From assembly GCF_002797935.1 (NCBI RefSeq), contig NZ_PGER01000001.1, positions 4,092,001 through 4,156,000 of the forward strand: a DNA stretch of 64,000 nucleotides, given 5' to 3'. The notes below the pieces were generated by a model. The model had not been told where the DNA came from. It ran no database searches and saw nothing but the letters and a program-made list of their open reading frames with translations. A program made the translations under genes and the position numbers. Positions within the stretch are counted from its first letter, which is position 1, and each line of letters begins with the position of its first letter. This document shows, in pieces, positions 24,301 to 29,700 of the stretch. Source of the stretch: Flavobacterium sp. 1. GTDB taxonomy: Bacteria; Bacteroidota; Bacteroidia; Flavobacteriales; Flavobacteriaceae.

Positions 24301-26415
24301 CATATTAAGAACACCATCCATATAATATTTATAACTAAAATTTGGATCACCGCTTCCACTGTTAGTAACAGTTACTGTACTCGTTGCCGATCCGTCACAA
24401 TTAAAAACAGGATTATCTACACTAATTGTTGGAGCATTTGGTTTTTTATCTATCGTAATCCCCCCCATTGCATACTCACATCCAGCGGCGTCTTGTATAT
24501 AAACGGTATACGGTCCGCCATAATTCATATAAGCTTCGTTAGATGTTATCCAGGTTGTTTTATTATCAAAACTATATCTGTAAAGATTTGGTGCTGGATA
24601 TGGTGTACCGCCTTGAGGATTCACAATCCTAACCTTTCCATAAAACTCCTTACCAACGGGACCGCAACCAGATAGTTCAGCTACACCGGCAGAAGCTGTC
24701 AAGGCAGTTGAAGCCCCAATTGTAATTATTTCTGCAGGATCTGAACAATTATTGCCATTATTGACACCGTTCTTTTTATATCTTACAACCAAGCTATAAA
24801 TTCCCGGAGCGAGATTGTTATAAACAGTACTAGTTTGAGAAGTTCCTCCATTAAGTTTATAACTCATGGTGTAGCCGTTCGCATTGGAAACAATTATTTC
24901 AATTTTTCCTAATGCACCTTTACAATCTCCATCAACTTTCTTAATAGTATAAATTGGTTTATCGACTACAGGAACTGTAACAGATGCATTACTCGCAGAA
25001 CAACCATTTACATCTTCAACACGAATAACATAATTTCCTGATTTATCAACAATAATAACTTTAGTTGGATTTTCTACAAATCCAGTTCCATTAATATCTA
25101 CATAATATTTATAAGGTGCTGTCCCCCCCGTAGGAGTCACAGTAATTTGACCTGTGCCACAAGACGATAACGCAGTTGTTATACTAGCAACGGATGTTAA
25201 TGCAGCAGGAGCATTACCAATAACAATATTTGTTTGGGTATCTACCATACAAGCCTGTCCAACTACTGACGTTTCTATTTTATAGGTTCCTGAGTTTAAA
25301 CCTGTAAAAGTATAATCTGGATTTCCAGTAGGCCCAAAAGAATTCACTAATGTATTAGCACTATCATAAACTTTATAAACGTATTGTTGCTTAACATCAT
25401 TTGTAAATACCTGAATACTTCCTTTACCACCATTACATTTCGGTGAAGTAATTGAAGTTGTAACTTTAAAATCTAAACTATTAATCTCAAGATTTATAAC
25501 TTTGAATTCACAAGAGCCCACTACTCCTTTTATTCTAATAAATGCTGTGTAAATTCCTGCCGTACCCGTAGTAAACACATTGCTGTCTTGCCATGTGCCT
25601 GGTGTTGTGCCAGTAGTAAAACTATATTCGTACCCACTGCCAAATCCTGCTACGCTAATTTTACCATCAACCTTACAAGCAGCGCCATATTTAACAATAT
25701 TGCTTTTGACTGTAGCAGTAGGAATTAAGGTATTTTGATATACATTGAAATAAAAAACATTTGGAGTCCCGTTACTTTCAACAATTTTTACTCTAAACTG
25801 CCCTGCTGAATTTGCCAAATAATCTTTTCCAGTTGCAATTTGAACCCAGCAAGATGGTGCTGCGGTTTCATTGGCACAATCACTATTAGAAACAGCAGCA
25901 CAACTCCCGCCCGAAACAAATTTTTCCCAAGTAATAGATATTGCATCAGTTATTCCTGTGTCAATAAGCCGAGAATCATTCCCCCCGCATAAGAATAATT
26001 TCGGAAGTTTTTTTCCATCATTTGGACATTCTGAAATTTGTCCTGCATAAGGCAATTGCGCATATTTAAATACTGGATTCACTAATGGAGCAACAGTATT
26101 ATCTTTAAGCGCAAAGGACTTATTTTTTAAAGAATCCTTATCTATCAATAAGACATTTTCCTTTATCCCGTTGCTTTTGGAATCAATTAAAGACGATTTC
26201 CCGGTATTAGAAAAACTTGAAAGAGTAGTTATTAAAAAGAAAGCCAAAACGGCAGTTCTGTTTTGAATTACTGAAAAAGTTTTTTTCTGAAAAATAAGGT
26301 TTTTCAAATTCTGCAATTTCATTGTAACAGAAATTTTGTTAACCAAATTTGTTCGGACTTGTCCAAACAAAAATAATAACCAAGAAGGAAATATAGAAAA
26401 AGTAGGTTTTTTCAT
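1..26415 (-). CDS. sprB: SprB-like giant gliding-motility adhesin (C-terminus outside window)
   Basis: The frame is open for 8,805 codons from the ATG at 26415 to the window edge, so the C-terminus and stop are missing. SprB of F. johnsoniae (about 6,500 residues) is a cell-surface adhesin moved along the cell by the gliding motor and exported by the type IX system; this one is longer. The N-terminus begins MKKPTFSIFP; a second possible start at 26322 (MKLQNLKNL) lies before a hydrophobic stretch (AVLAFFLITTL) that would serve as signal peptide. About 900 residues of non-repeat sequence follow, including a segment near 24200-23580 (GSWITANDHTLPDDPLGRF) that looks like a beta-sandwich domain. 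The rest is Ig-like SprB-repeat modules of about 80 residues, each opening with D-x-x-G-C and carrying a second Cys. It lies 307 nt after sprD in the same direction. Gene order and module type make the identification strong; sprF would be expected past position 1. Confidence 0.9.
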   Translation of the reverse strand, partial: MKKPTFSIFPSWLLFLFGQVRTNLVNKISVTMKLQNLKNLIFQKKTFSVIQNRTAVLAFFLITTLSSFSNTGKSSLIDSKSNGIKENVLLIDKDSLKNKSFALKDNTVAPLVNPVFKYAQLPYAGQISECPNDGKKLPKLFLCGGNDSRLIDTGITDAISITWEKFVSGGSCAAVSNSDCANETAAPSCWVQIATGKDYLANSAGQFRVKIVESNGTPNVFYFNVYQNTLIPTATVKSNIVKYGAACKVDGKISVAGFGSGYEYSFTTGTTPGTWQDSNVFTTGTAGIYTAFIRIKGVVGSCEFKVINLEINSLDFKVTTSITSPKCNGGKGSIQVFTNDVKQQYVYKVYDSANTLVNSFGPTGNPDYTFTGLNSGTYKIETSVVGQACMVDTQTNIVIGNAPAALTSVASITTALSSCGTGQITVTPTGGTAPYKYYVDINGTGFVENPTKVIIVDKSGNYVIRVEDVNGCSASNASVTVPVVDKPIYTIKKVDGDCKGALGKIEIIVSNANGYTMSYKLNGGTSQTSTVYNNLAPGIYSLVVRYKKNGVNNGNNCSDPAEIITIGASTALTASAGVAELSGCGPVGKEFYGKVRIVNPQGGTPYPAPNLYRYSFDNKTTWITSNEAYMNYGGPYTVYIQDAAGCEYAMGGITIDKKPNAPTISVDNPVFNCDGSATSTVTVTNSGSGDPNFSYKYYMDGVLNMSTPSNIFKNVTQGDHTITVDYNVLSVSTYSNLLQEDFGKGGFTTTPGINPAYCFEDEATTHNLPGYTCNTDEWINDGEYAVASKIRTTFGGSWITANDHTLPDDPLGRFLCVNVGGTAGIGGILYSKPIKDVIANQDVIISLWAENLIVKTSTTHDDPKLTIQLVNNLNGVGGTETIVATTDTTNPWVIPKTEKWEYKELSLNPGAYTNLSFVVRSYSNEFNGNDVLIDDIWVRQIPKSCNSIVNFPIIVDGSKAFSAGITGYKDIKCKGDQNGEITISAKNFDAVKGFQYSVDGGLWQTVIPVPAATSGSKTLTNLTGKIYNISIRYDNTAGSCTFPFSQEIKMPTAVTASASITTAPTCTTGATITAVGGGGTPAYQYQLVDNNDSSKNRPFQVSDQFVNVPAGSYTVFIKDANLCTSAAGFPISVSTPTPPTASLTVTTDYCYTVADPATLTVNLTGGVGPTFTYQLDAAAAVSSTLTTFSFANVAPGSHTILVTDSNNCTSTIASITVAEPLTLGLSLIQDLSCLVNASIGNPVITGGYIAPYTYTVSRNLGAPTAVTSFPYAVFDDGSYVFTITDSKGCKATSSAVIVSAKTTPIITNIKKTDITCNNNNDGTITVTASNGFTTTYTYAIKLSSAAIYTTQNTNVFTGLAAGTYNIKVIDTKGCESAVNDVVIVNPTLVTGEINATELGCSATGTVDAVVTVFNPSGGTAPYEYSFNGNTNFTTSNTYSTNTASTVTAYIKDKNGCQFGPLSAIISPKVLITGIDVFFETGLECPAYKAHVKFQAIGGLSPIRYQVTAVPSGISIPIEASGQYSLDPGDYIFRATDKNGCSFDLDYNVKSVPDIVAGGSVITPIKCFGGTGAIQFTVGGLNSHKYDYVVTNTLGTIIDSKNNQSAATINLSNLTASNYTIAVKDRTTGCPATYTVNLTQPVALSITSAIPTKVNCNNDNSQITIVATGGTTNYSYAYAKSPSTAPTSVYDSSAIQTVDTNSGADLVWDVYVKDANDCLVKKTVSIASESMPTINTPASQCYTGTPISVTVTGSGTGSLTYSKDGITYQASAVFSLTPGSYTLYLKDGFGCVASTPYTVAPQLTLTASPAADTTCTPNTTINLSANGGTGAYIYAVSSDGGATYAATTNPYVTATAGTYRFRVTDSAVPACQAFSTDVIVTVKATVLTLSTTKVDVKCKNDATGSISITPTSGKAPYTYSVTKAGAPVSTTAVTTNLTAGTYDIVITDALGCTSASTAVTITEPAVALSATAVAPATITCSAATTVTVTGHDGTGPYTYSFKGGAFTGVNTYVVNDNGISDQTIAYQVKDANDCITVSQDIIVKKLNPPTGINFSAPAAITCKPGFTTTSITLTPAVGTGTAPFTYTIVSGPTINTTGASSGTFTGLTSGNYTFEIKDANGCTKQASTSIAPAAVIAVSGVKTDVKCFGSTDGTATFTVTGASSSGNFTYALSPNSGTVTQTGDVVKVTGLGSGAYTFIVTDKTTDCISNTASVTINPATAINYTVSGSNTNCKTTVSTLTFSVITGGSPGYTYAYASSPSAGPSTAYGTGITVDTAVLTHSIDVYVKDANDCTVKQTVTIGTESMPTINTPASQCYTGTPISVTVTGSGTGSLTYSKDGITYQASAVFSLTPGSYTLYLKDGFGCVASTPYTVAPQLTLTASPAADTTCTPNTTINLSANGGTGAYIYAVSSDGGATYAATTNPYVTATAGTYRFRVTDSAVPACQAFSTDVIVTVKATVLTLSTTKVDVKCKNDATGSISITPTSGKAPYTYSVTKAGAPVSTTAVTTNLTAGTYDIVITDALGCTSASTAVTITEPAVALSATAVAPATITCSAATTVTVTGHDGTGPYTYSFKGGAFTGVNTYVVNDNGISDQTIAYQVKDANDCITVSQDIIVKKLNPPTGINFSAPAAITCKPGFTTTSITLTPAVGTGTAPFTYTIVSGPTINTTGASSGTFTGLTSGNYTFEIKDANGCTKQASTSIAPAAVIAVSGVKTDVKCFGSTDGTATFTVTGASSSGNFTYALSPNSGTVTQTGDVVKVTGLGSGAYTFIVTDKTTDCISNTASVTINPATAINYTVSGSNTNCKTTVSTLTFSVITGGSPGYTYAYASSPSAGPSTAYGTGITVDTAVLTHSIDVYVKDANGCLVKKTVSIASESMPTINTPASQCYTGTPISVTVTGSGTGSLTYSKDGITYQASAVFSLTPGSYTLYLKDGFGCVASTPYTVAPQLTLTASPAADTTCTPNTTINLSANGGTGAYIYAVSSDGGATYAATTNPYVTATAGTYRFRVTDSAVPACQAFSTDVIVTVKATVLTLSTTKVDVKCKNDATGSISITPTSGKAPYTYSVTKAGAPVSTTAVTTNLTAGTYDIVITDALGCTSASTAVTITEPAVALSATAVAPATITCSAATTVTVTGHDGTGPYTYSFKGGAFTGVNTYVVNDNGISDQTIAYQVKDANDCITVSQDIIVKKLNPPTGINFSAPAAITCKPGFTTTSITLTPAVGTGTAPFTYTIVSGPGTAASNVSGLNSGIFSGLLSGNYTFEIKDANGCTKQASTSIAPAAVIAVSGVKTDVKCFGSTDGTATFTVTGASSSGNFTYALSPNSGTVTQTGDVVKVTGLGSGAYTFIVTDKTTDCISNTASVTINPATAINYTVSGSNTNCKTTVSTLTFSVITGGSPGYTYAYASSPSAGPSTAYGTGITVDTAVLTHSIDVYVKDANDCTVKQTVTIGTESMPTINTPASQCYTGTPISVTVTGSGTGSLTYSKDGITYQASAVFSLTPGSYTLYLKDGFGCVASTPYTVAPQLTLTASPAADTTCTPNTTINLSANGGTGAYIYAVSSDGGATYAATTNPYVTATAGTYRFRVTDSAVPACQAFSTDVIVTVKATVLTLSTTKVDVKCKNDATGSISITPTSGKAPYTYSVTKAGAPVSTTAVTTNLTAGTYDIVITDALGCTSASTAVTITEPAVALSATAVAPATITCSAATTVTVTGHDGTGPYTYSFKGGAFTGVNTYVVNDNGISDQTIAYQVKDANDCITVSQDIIVKKLNPPTGINFSAPAAITCKPGFTTTSITLTPAVGTGTAPFTYTIVSGPTINTTGASSGTFSGLLSGNYTFEIKDANGCTKQASTSIAPAAVIAVSGVKTDVKCFGSTDGTATFTVTGASSSGNFTYALSPNSGTVTQTGDVVKVTGLGSGAYTFIVTDKTTDCISNTASVTINPATAINYTVSGSNTNCKTTVSTLTFSVITGGSPGYTYAYASSPSAGPSTAYGTGITVDTAVLTHSIDVYVKDANDCTVKQTVTIGTESMPTINTPASQCYTGTPISVTVTGSGTGSLTYSKDGITYQASAVFSLTPGSYTLYLKDGFGCVASTPYTVAPQLTLTASPAADTTCTPNTTINLSANGGTGAYIYAVSSDGGATYAATTNPYVTATAGTYRFRVTDSAVPACQAFSTDVIVTVKATVLTLSTTKVDVKCKNDATGSISITPTSGKAPYTYSVTKAGAPVSTTAVTTNLTAGTYDIVITDALGCTSASTAVTITEPAVALSATAVAPATITCSAATTVTVTGHDGTGPYTYSFKGGAFTGVNTYVVNDNGISDQTIAYQVKDANDCITVSQDIIVKKLNPPTGINFSAPAAITCKPGFTTTSITLTPAVGTGTAPFTYTIVSGPTINTTGASSGTFTGLTSGNYTFEIKDANGCTKQASTSIAPAAVIAVSGVKTDVKCFGSTDGTATFTVTGASSSGNFTYALSPNSGTVTQTGDVVKVTGLGSGAYTFIVTDKTTDCISNTASVTINPATAILITGVTASNVNCNQSISDIVVTATGGVLNYKYAYVLAGSGTPLPAAFSTSNTTINTGATQSDLSWDVYVMDQNGCIAGPFNKGIIRDASPSVKSPAPAALCFVALSSTAIDLSTFFNLGTGIHTYTVNGTAITGTNYNVTGSGTYTIVAKDANGCVATATYLVKPELIISATRVKDLDCIGSAQITFVALGGTTPYTAYEMQFNGAGAWTAVTSPFATATAGDYQFRVTDNAGCKSVSNIITITPKTTPAFSHNETQISCIGGSNGVINITSPTGLAPFTYLIKKGATTVSTAATASGLNAGTYDVLLTDSKGCTATIAITLANPTALSATVNTTSLACGVNNTTVGATVSVTLPTGGSGGYQYSFNGGAFSSTASYTTSIAGTVTVVMKDSNNCTQSLTSQIIAPLNPPTLEPITGTTIFCAPAAKTTSTVTVVATTGTGVLPLTYTLVSGPMASNMGNINGVYSGLISGTYVFKVTDNNGCTASQSYTVKPVVNIAASLLSQVDVKCNGANTGSAKITVSGFTGTYTATLTAGSGTVTQTGSTVDVTGLVKGSYTLRVTDNTTACFNDVSFTITETPALTLVLTSNKNANCIQLLSKVAVTAGGGKSPYSYAFISTATTPLTGDYILNKNTADLDPATPTWYGWVKDANGCVTQLASPITIVKDAGGVINLPAQQCFTGTPFTITLTGSGTGALTYSVNGAAIAGNTYSITAAGTYVLGIKDANNCTDFKNYIVDKQLSATAILNKDITCTATPTIDASITVNLTNGTAPFKYQIYDGAVAVGSVVTGIMTSTFTETFSVAGNYSFEVTDSKNCPVKTNALLVTTPVNPEIDDTAIAGTVGLTQTGLINCNGEATAAIKITMDNSKGLAPFVFNIKRISTPIFDYGTQTSGLTAGTYRVTVTDAKGCTDTEDIIITEPNPIAIISKADPITCAGGGISKGSVTIVGVTGGTGPYDYFITGKFYAKSALGQTGGTVVFNVVDPGLYHVIVKDSKGCTAVVMPDLLVASDVKDLDVTVTSPPANCTTGGSATVAVGATSLNLTGPGPFFFQIYTGTPQVYPAGSWLPESSSGSKKATFTNLTPGVSYTFVIYDSLTGCYFTSPSTSLIPTNSTLTSSISSSNNIPCKGDTNGTVSFVVTSTYPASTDITYEIFDAITLKSLIPAITGTGTVPATGNLPINNIGNLPVGTYYVLIKEAAGATNAGCSITTPKFSIAESLNLLSVSATVVKKANCNPASGVISAAAKDGTGPYTYQLLSAPVAPASVPTALSGGWLTTNTFNRNAGNYTVYAKDAYGCVKYFDITLDSDVVPAITSVTPSSACYTGTAITVTIATNPTILGPVTYSVDNGASIGSYGNSASFALTPGSYTLNVKDGNGCTASSPYIVKDQLTLTPTLTKGLDCITASPNAAVTVKATGGNTVLPATYAYTITAGTTINTTGAASGIFTGLDAGNYTFEVTDGTCTATTIMHVDVLVPINLTVTPTDALCVGASNGTVTMSTTGGTGVYNPYTIVNTGTSVDYSATPLALPAGNYNVTVTDSNNCSATKNIDINDPAPIVISGIAAVQMSCGLGNIPNTATITVTASGGTGALEYSFDNGANYSSNNIYTTTIAATYNIIVKDANGCATPMQSKVIDALDPPVITGFSHTQMTCPTLLSDVTVNHTNGIAPLAFKIVSGPTINTSGDTSGVYSGLSAGDYVFSITDNNGCIDEELYTVPKLPTLQLLEQVVANVSCIGGTNGSATFTVSDLFASGAFTSTVATSPGVLPFTKTTAGDVVTLTGLVKGQYDVKIIDNTTFCEITKSVTITEPASLGISAIASNVNCIDGVSLLTMSPVGGTPSYTYSIVQNGTGVGTYSNVASIDTTTLTNGVVAGLGMTWLVDVHIKDANNCTAMTTITITKDDTPTVTIPTLASNQCTANGNYSFTATGTGVAPLSFSIDGTNFFASAGTTYTFTVPVPTLASEVYTVTIKDGNGCTATSATSTTVYKPLTLNVVQDKDITCAAMPITGAQFTLTGADGNPAYTYAVNINGGGFNPITSPYTTSTIGTYVFKVTDSNTCSVTSEVFNVSTPLPPVIVSTPIILPILCTGGSATMQVNINSLIGVGPYTYTVTQTAPIAGIPIVQVSNNVFAGLVAGSYDIKIADAIGCISAIATKVITEPAVLSASVAGFAVKTNCDVATDVKVLATGGTLPYYYDFGTGYSTTDNITVNDNGSDQLVAYSVKDGNGCIVTGSTTVFKLNPPASGSITATPIYCAPLASTTSTVTVNAAAGTGVGTLTYTILPSVPTGVVQTGNQFAGLSVGDYTFQVTDANGCSYQELYTVKAVTPIAIVGGVTNAISCNASNGTNTNGSAAFTVTGVSASSTYKYDINGGAVTTGQTASTINLSSLGAGTYVVTVTDETTLCTSFASVTLSEPAAIAYTAGASKVYCTQDISQITVSGVSGGTGVYTYAVVKSAAPAPIAYSNNPVLSADTNLADLSWDVYVKDANGCIEIKTIAVPFDLAPAVKALPIATQCFVGSPLTVDLSPYFDIPAGGAVYTVNGSDIAGSNAVLNASGTYVFGVRDANGCTVTTPYTVNPQLQIDAVLVSDLTCIADAVISFTAKDGSSSYTAYEVSYNGNPYVAASSPNTYALAGTYKFRVTDSQGCQAESNDVIVTPKTVPAFTTAQVNVSCIGSTDASLTITASNGIAPYTYALSGTNHTGDASGIYTGLPIGSYTVTVTDAKGCTSLAAAAIVISNPAVLSASVAGFAVKTNCDVATDVKVLATGGTLPYYYDFGTGYSTADSITVNDNGSDQLVAYSVKDGNGCIVTGNTTVFKLNPPASGSMTATPIYCAPLASTTSTVTVNAAAGTGVGTLTYTILPSVPTGVVQTGNQFAGLSVGDYTFQVTDANGCSYQELYTVKAVTPIAIVGGVTNAISCNASNGTNTNGSAAFTVTGVSASSTYKYDINGGAVTTGQTASTINLSSLGAGTYVVTVTDETTLCTSFASVTLSEPAAIAYTAGASKVYCTQDISQITVSGVSGGTGVYTYAVVKSAAPAPIAYSNNPVLSADTNLADLSWDVYVKDANGCIEIKTIAVPFDLAPAVKALPIATQCFVGSPLTVDLSPYFDIPAGGAVYTVNGSDIAGSNAVLNASGTYVFGVRDANGCTVTTPYTVNPQLQIDAVLVSDLTCIADAVISFTAKDGSSSYTAYEVSYNGNPYVAASSPNTYALAGTYKFRVTDSQGCQAESNDVIVTPKTVPAFTTAQVNVSCIGSTDASLTITASNGIAPYTYALSGTNHTGDASGIYTGLPIGSYTVTVTDAKGCTSLAAAAIVISNPAVLSASVAGFAVKTNCDVATDVKVLATGGTLPYYYDFGTGYSTTDNITVNDNGSDQLVAYSVKDGNGCIVTGSTTVFKLNPPASGSMTATPIYCAPLASTTSTVTVNAAAGTGVGTLTYTILPSVPTGVVQTGNQFAGLSVGDYTFQVTDANGCSYQELYTVKAVTPIAIVGGVTNAISCNASNGTNTNGSAAFTVTGVSASSTYKYDINGGAVTTGQTASTINLSSLGAGTYVVTVTDETTLCTSFASVTLSEPAAIAYTAGASKVYCTQDISQITVSGVSGGTGVYTYAVVKSAAPAPIAYSNNPVLSADTNLADLSWDVYVKDANGCIEIKTIAVPFDLAPAVKALPIATQCFVGSPLTVDLSPYFDIPAGGAVYTVNGSDIAGSNAVLNASGTYVFGVRDANGCTVTTPYTVNPQLQIDAVLVSDLTCIADAVISFTAKDGSSSYTAYEVSYNGNPYVAASSPNTYALAGTYKFRVTDSQGCQAESNDVIVTPKTVPAFTTAQVNVSCIGSTDASLTITASNGIAPYTYALSGTNHTGDASGIYTGLPIGSYTVTVTDAKGCTSLAAAAIVISNPAVLSASVAGFAVKTNCDVATDVKVLATGGTLPYYYDFGTGYSTTDNITVNDNGSDQLVAYSVKDGNGCIVTGSTTVFKLNPPASGSITATPIYCAPLASTTSTVTVNAAAGTGVGTLTYTILPSVPTGVVQTGNQFAGLSVGDYTFQVTDANGCSYQELYTVKAVTPIAIVGGVTNAISCNASNGTNTNGSAAFTVTGVSASSTYKYDINGGAVTTGQTASTINLSSLGAGTYVVTVTDETTLCTSFASVTLSEPAAIAYTAGASKVYCTQDISQITVSGVSGGTGVYTYAVVKSAAPAPIAYSNNPVLSADTNLADLSWDVYVKDANGCIEIKTIAVPFDLAPAVKALPIATQCFVGSPLTVDLSPYFDIPAGGAVYTVNGSDIA
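6373..12845 (-). repeat. Diverged SprB superunits between arrays A and B
   Basis: This stretch of sprB has the same seven-module order as the arrays but is diverged and more AT-rich at codon third positions. The module that carries the conserved Asn-Gly type loop recurs at about 8020, 9890 and 11720, and the Trp-containing module at about 7195, 9000, 10905 and 12645, so about 3.7 superunits of roughly 1.8 kb fit here. No long identical repeats are visible within it. Confidence 0.8.
12846..21290 (-). repeat. Tandem array B in sprB: 1,725-bp unit, about 4.9 copies
   Basis: The marker GTTGCTGGATTTATCG falls at 12851, 14576, 16301, 18035 and 19760, giving spacings of 1725, 1725, 1734 and 1725 bp (575 or 578 codons). 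Copies are nearly identical apart from a few swapped blocks: a longer variant at about 16640-16695 adds 9 bp, and an alternative segment appears at about 17787-17830 and 21236-21275. One unit again encodes seven Ig-like modules. Codons are GC-richer than in the diverged stretch 6373-12845. Confidence 0.97.
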
Positions 26416-26722
26416 ATTTATATATGTTTATCTCCAAACATCATTTTTTATTCAATAGGGCATCCGAATAAGAAACGACGCAAAGAAAATTTTAATTAAA
26501 TGCTTTTTTTTAACAATAAATTTATGTCATTACAAGGTTTTGTAGTAAAAACACTGGCAAAATCATTAATTTAAAGAAATTTATATTTTTTTATATTTTC
26601 TTTAAGACAGTTTTTTTATGATTTGTATTACAAAACTGTCTTAAAAAAAATAAAAATAAACATTTTAAAATAAAATCAAATAGAAATGTAAATTATTTTT
26701 CACTAAATAAATCTAAATCAAA
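26416..26722 (-). promoter_or_regulatory. sprD-sprB intergenic region with long perfect hairpin
   Basis: A perfect 14-bp inverted repeat (TTTAAGACAGTTTT at 26601-26614, its complement at 26632-26645) encloses a 17-nt loop. On the sprB-coding strand it is preceded, not followed, by a U-rich run, so it is a poor intrinsic terminator and more likely an mRNA processing or stabilising structure. Nearer sprB there is a weak promoter-like TTTCTTTG (one mismatch to TANNTTTG) at about 26482-26489. The rest is AT-rich with no gene. Confidence 0.6.
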
Positions 26723-29700
26723 TTATTTTTCAATTTTAACAATAACCATCTTTCCATTATATGGCTTATTCCCTTTTTCCCCTAATGCATCTGCAGCTTC
26801 CTGTAAATTATCAAACTTATCTGTATAAATAAAATACCTGCTTGTATTTACATCATAGAAGAAATTCACATTTGACTGTCCGGCAGCTACTGTTTTAGTG
26901 ACAAATGCATCTCTTTTTGATATATCACCGTGTACTGCCAATATCATATAATAGCCGCTTTCCAGATTTTTATTGTTTTTAATAATCTGCATATTCGCCT
27001 GATTATCTCCAAAATCAAAATCTTCCTTATTCAATGGAACACTACTCACTTTAGTAGTTGCTTTTATTTGTTTTAAAGTAGCCATATCCTGTGCTAAACG
27101 ATCTTGATCATTTGAAGAAACAGCACGCTTGATTCTACGTTTTTTCTCAATTTCAGTTTCAACTTTAATTTTCTCCAAAGTGGTAATTAAAGCAGTATTA
27201 GATTGTTCCGCTTTAGTCTGTTCTGCTTTTAAGTTTTCTATAGTCTTTAAATAATTCTGATTGATAAGATCATTCTTAGAGGTCTTTTTAAGTCTCTCAT
27301 TGTAAAGCATATTAAACTCCGCCAAGTTATCAGCTTGTGTTTTATTTATTTCGGCAATCTGCGTTCTAATAGATTCTAACTCGGCATTCTCTCCAGCTGT
27401 GCTTTTAAACTCTACTGTAGCATTTTTCACTATCCCTTTATCACTTAAATCATTCTCTTCTCTCATCTCTTTCAATGCCTTTTCTTTATTAGCCACAGAT
27501 GCATCCAAACGGCTCAGCAATTGCTGCTGTCTTCTTTTTGAAGATTCAAGAACGCTTGTCAGGTTGTCCATTGATTTACCATATTCATCTTTAGGCGTAG
27601 CATCTGCTTTAGCTTTTGCTAATGCTTCAATCGCAAGCTTCGCAGCTGCGGCAGCTTCTATTTTTTCCTGCTCTGCCTGAGCATCTGCTTTGGCTTTGGC
27701 ATCAGCGGCTAATTTAGCGGTGGCGGCATCAGCAATCGCTTTAGCCTTAGCATCGGCTGCAAGTTTCGCTGCAGCTGCTTCAGCATCTGCTTTCGCTTTC
27801 GCGGCGGCAGCTAATTTGGCGGCAGCCTCAGACTTAGCTTTCGCTTCTGCATCTGCTTTCGCCTTAGTCTCTGCTGCAAGTTTGGCAGCAGCTTCTGCAT
27901 CTGCCTTAGCTTTAGCATCGGCAACTAATTTAGCGGCAGCCTCAGACTTAGCTTTCGTTTCTGCATCTGCTTTCGCCTTAGTCTCTGCTACAAGTTTGGC
28001 AGCAACTTCTGCATCTGCCTTAGCTTTAGCATCGGCAGCTAATTTGGCGACAGCCTCAGACTTAGCTTTCGCTTCTGCATCTGCTTTCGCCTTAGTCTCT
28101 GCTGCAAGTTTGGCAGCAGCTTCTGCATCTGCCTTGGCTTTCGCATCGGCAGCTAATTTGGCGGTGGCTTCAGACTTAGCCTTCGCTTCTGCATCTGCTT
28201 TCGCCTTAGTCTCTGCTGCAAGTTTGGCAGCAGCTTCTGCATCTGCCTTAGCTTTAGCATCGGCAGCTAATTTGGCGACAGCCTCAGACTTAGCTTTCGT
28301 TTCTGCATCTGCTTTCGCCTTAGTCTCTGCTGCAAGTTTGGCAGCAGCTTCTGCATCTGCCTTAGCTTTAGCATCGGCAGCTAATTTAGCGGTAGCCTCA
28401 GACTTAGCTTTCGCTTCTGCATCTGCTTTCGCCTTAGTCTCTGCTGCAAGTTTGGCAGCAGCTTCTGCATCTGCCTTGGCTTTCGCATCGGCAGCTAATT
28501 TAGCGGCAGCCTCAGACTTAGCTTTCGCTTCTGCATCTGCTTTCGCCTTAGTCTCTGCTGCAAGTTTGGCGGTGGCTTCTGCATCTGCCTTGGCTTTCGC
28601 ATCGGCAGCTAATTTAGCGGCAGCCTCAAACTTAGCTTTCGCTTCTGCATCTGCTTTTGCCTTAATCTCTCCTTCTGCATCTGCTTTGGCTTTCGAGTCG
28701 GCAGCTAATTTAGCGGCTACTGTCTCTTTGGCTTTTGCCTCAGCAGCTTGTTTTGCTGCTTCTGCATCTGCTTTAGCTTTGGCATCTGCAACTAATTTGG
28801 CTGCAACTGCTTCCTTGGTTTTTGTTTCAACTGCTTTTTTTGCTGCTTCTGCATCTGATTTAGCTTTCGCTTCAGCAGCTAATTTGGCTGCTGCTGCATC
28901 AGCATCAGCTTTTACTTTAGTATCGGCAGCTAATTTAGCCGTGGCCGCTGCTTTAGCTTTATTTTCAGCAATCAGTTTTGCATTGGCATCCGCATCTGCT
29001 TTCGCTTTAGTGTCTGTAGCTAATTTAGCGGCTACGTCCGCTTTAGCTTTATTTGCAGCAGCCAATTTTGCAGCAGCATCTGCATCCGCTTTTACTTTAG
29101 TTTCGGCAGCTAATTTGGCTGCAGCTGTAGGTACTGGTTTTTTAACTGCTAAGGCAGCTGTAGCATCCGCTTTTGCTTTAGCATCCGCTTCGAGTTTCTT
29201 TTTACGTTCAATAACTAAGGCATCAGACTTCGCTTTTGCTAAAGCAACTGCATCAGCTTTAGCTTTATTAGCGGCATCTAACTTAGCCTTATTTGCTTCA
29301 GCAATTTTAGCTTGTTGTGTGGTTTTGGCATCAGCAACTGCTTTCGTATTTGTTTTTGGAACAGCAACAGCTGCAACTTTCTTTTGTACTGGAGCAGGTT
29401 CAATTAAAGCCCCTTCTTCTTCATCGTCTCCATAATCAAATTTCTGATTCTTGAATTTATAAGCCAAAACAATTATATGGGAACCTCCTAATTGTGAAAT
29501 ATCTCCCAAGCCCATACCATAGGAATATTCAAGCGCTATTTTAGGAGTAATATTAAGGCCGAAACCAGCTGTGGCTCCTAACACAGAATTATAACCAGCT
29601 TGTGCCCAAATTCCTTTTGGAATAGTAAACATGGCAGATCCTGAAAAGACTGTTTTGTCTTTATTAACTTCCGTTTTGATTATACCTGAAAACTTACTTT

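Noticed and set aside
24256..24675. Plus-strand ORF of 139 codons within the sprB N-terminal part
   Set aside because: Composition is rich in Ile, Thr, Cys and His without domain features, and it is antisense to the open sprB frame.
27690..29435. Long plus-strand ORF of 581 codons, Ala/Ser-rich
   Set aside because: It is the antisense of the Ala/Lys repeats of sprD; the repeat keeps all frames open, and the minus-strand reading has signal peptide and known domain.
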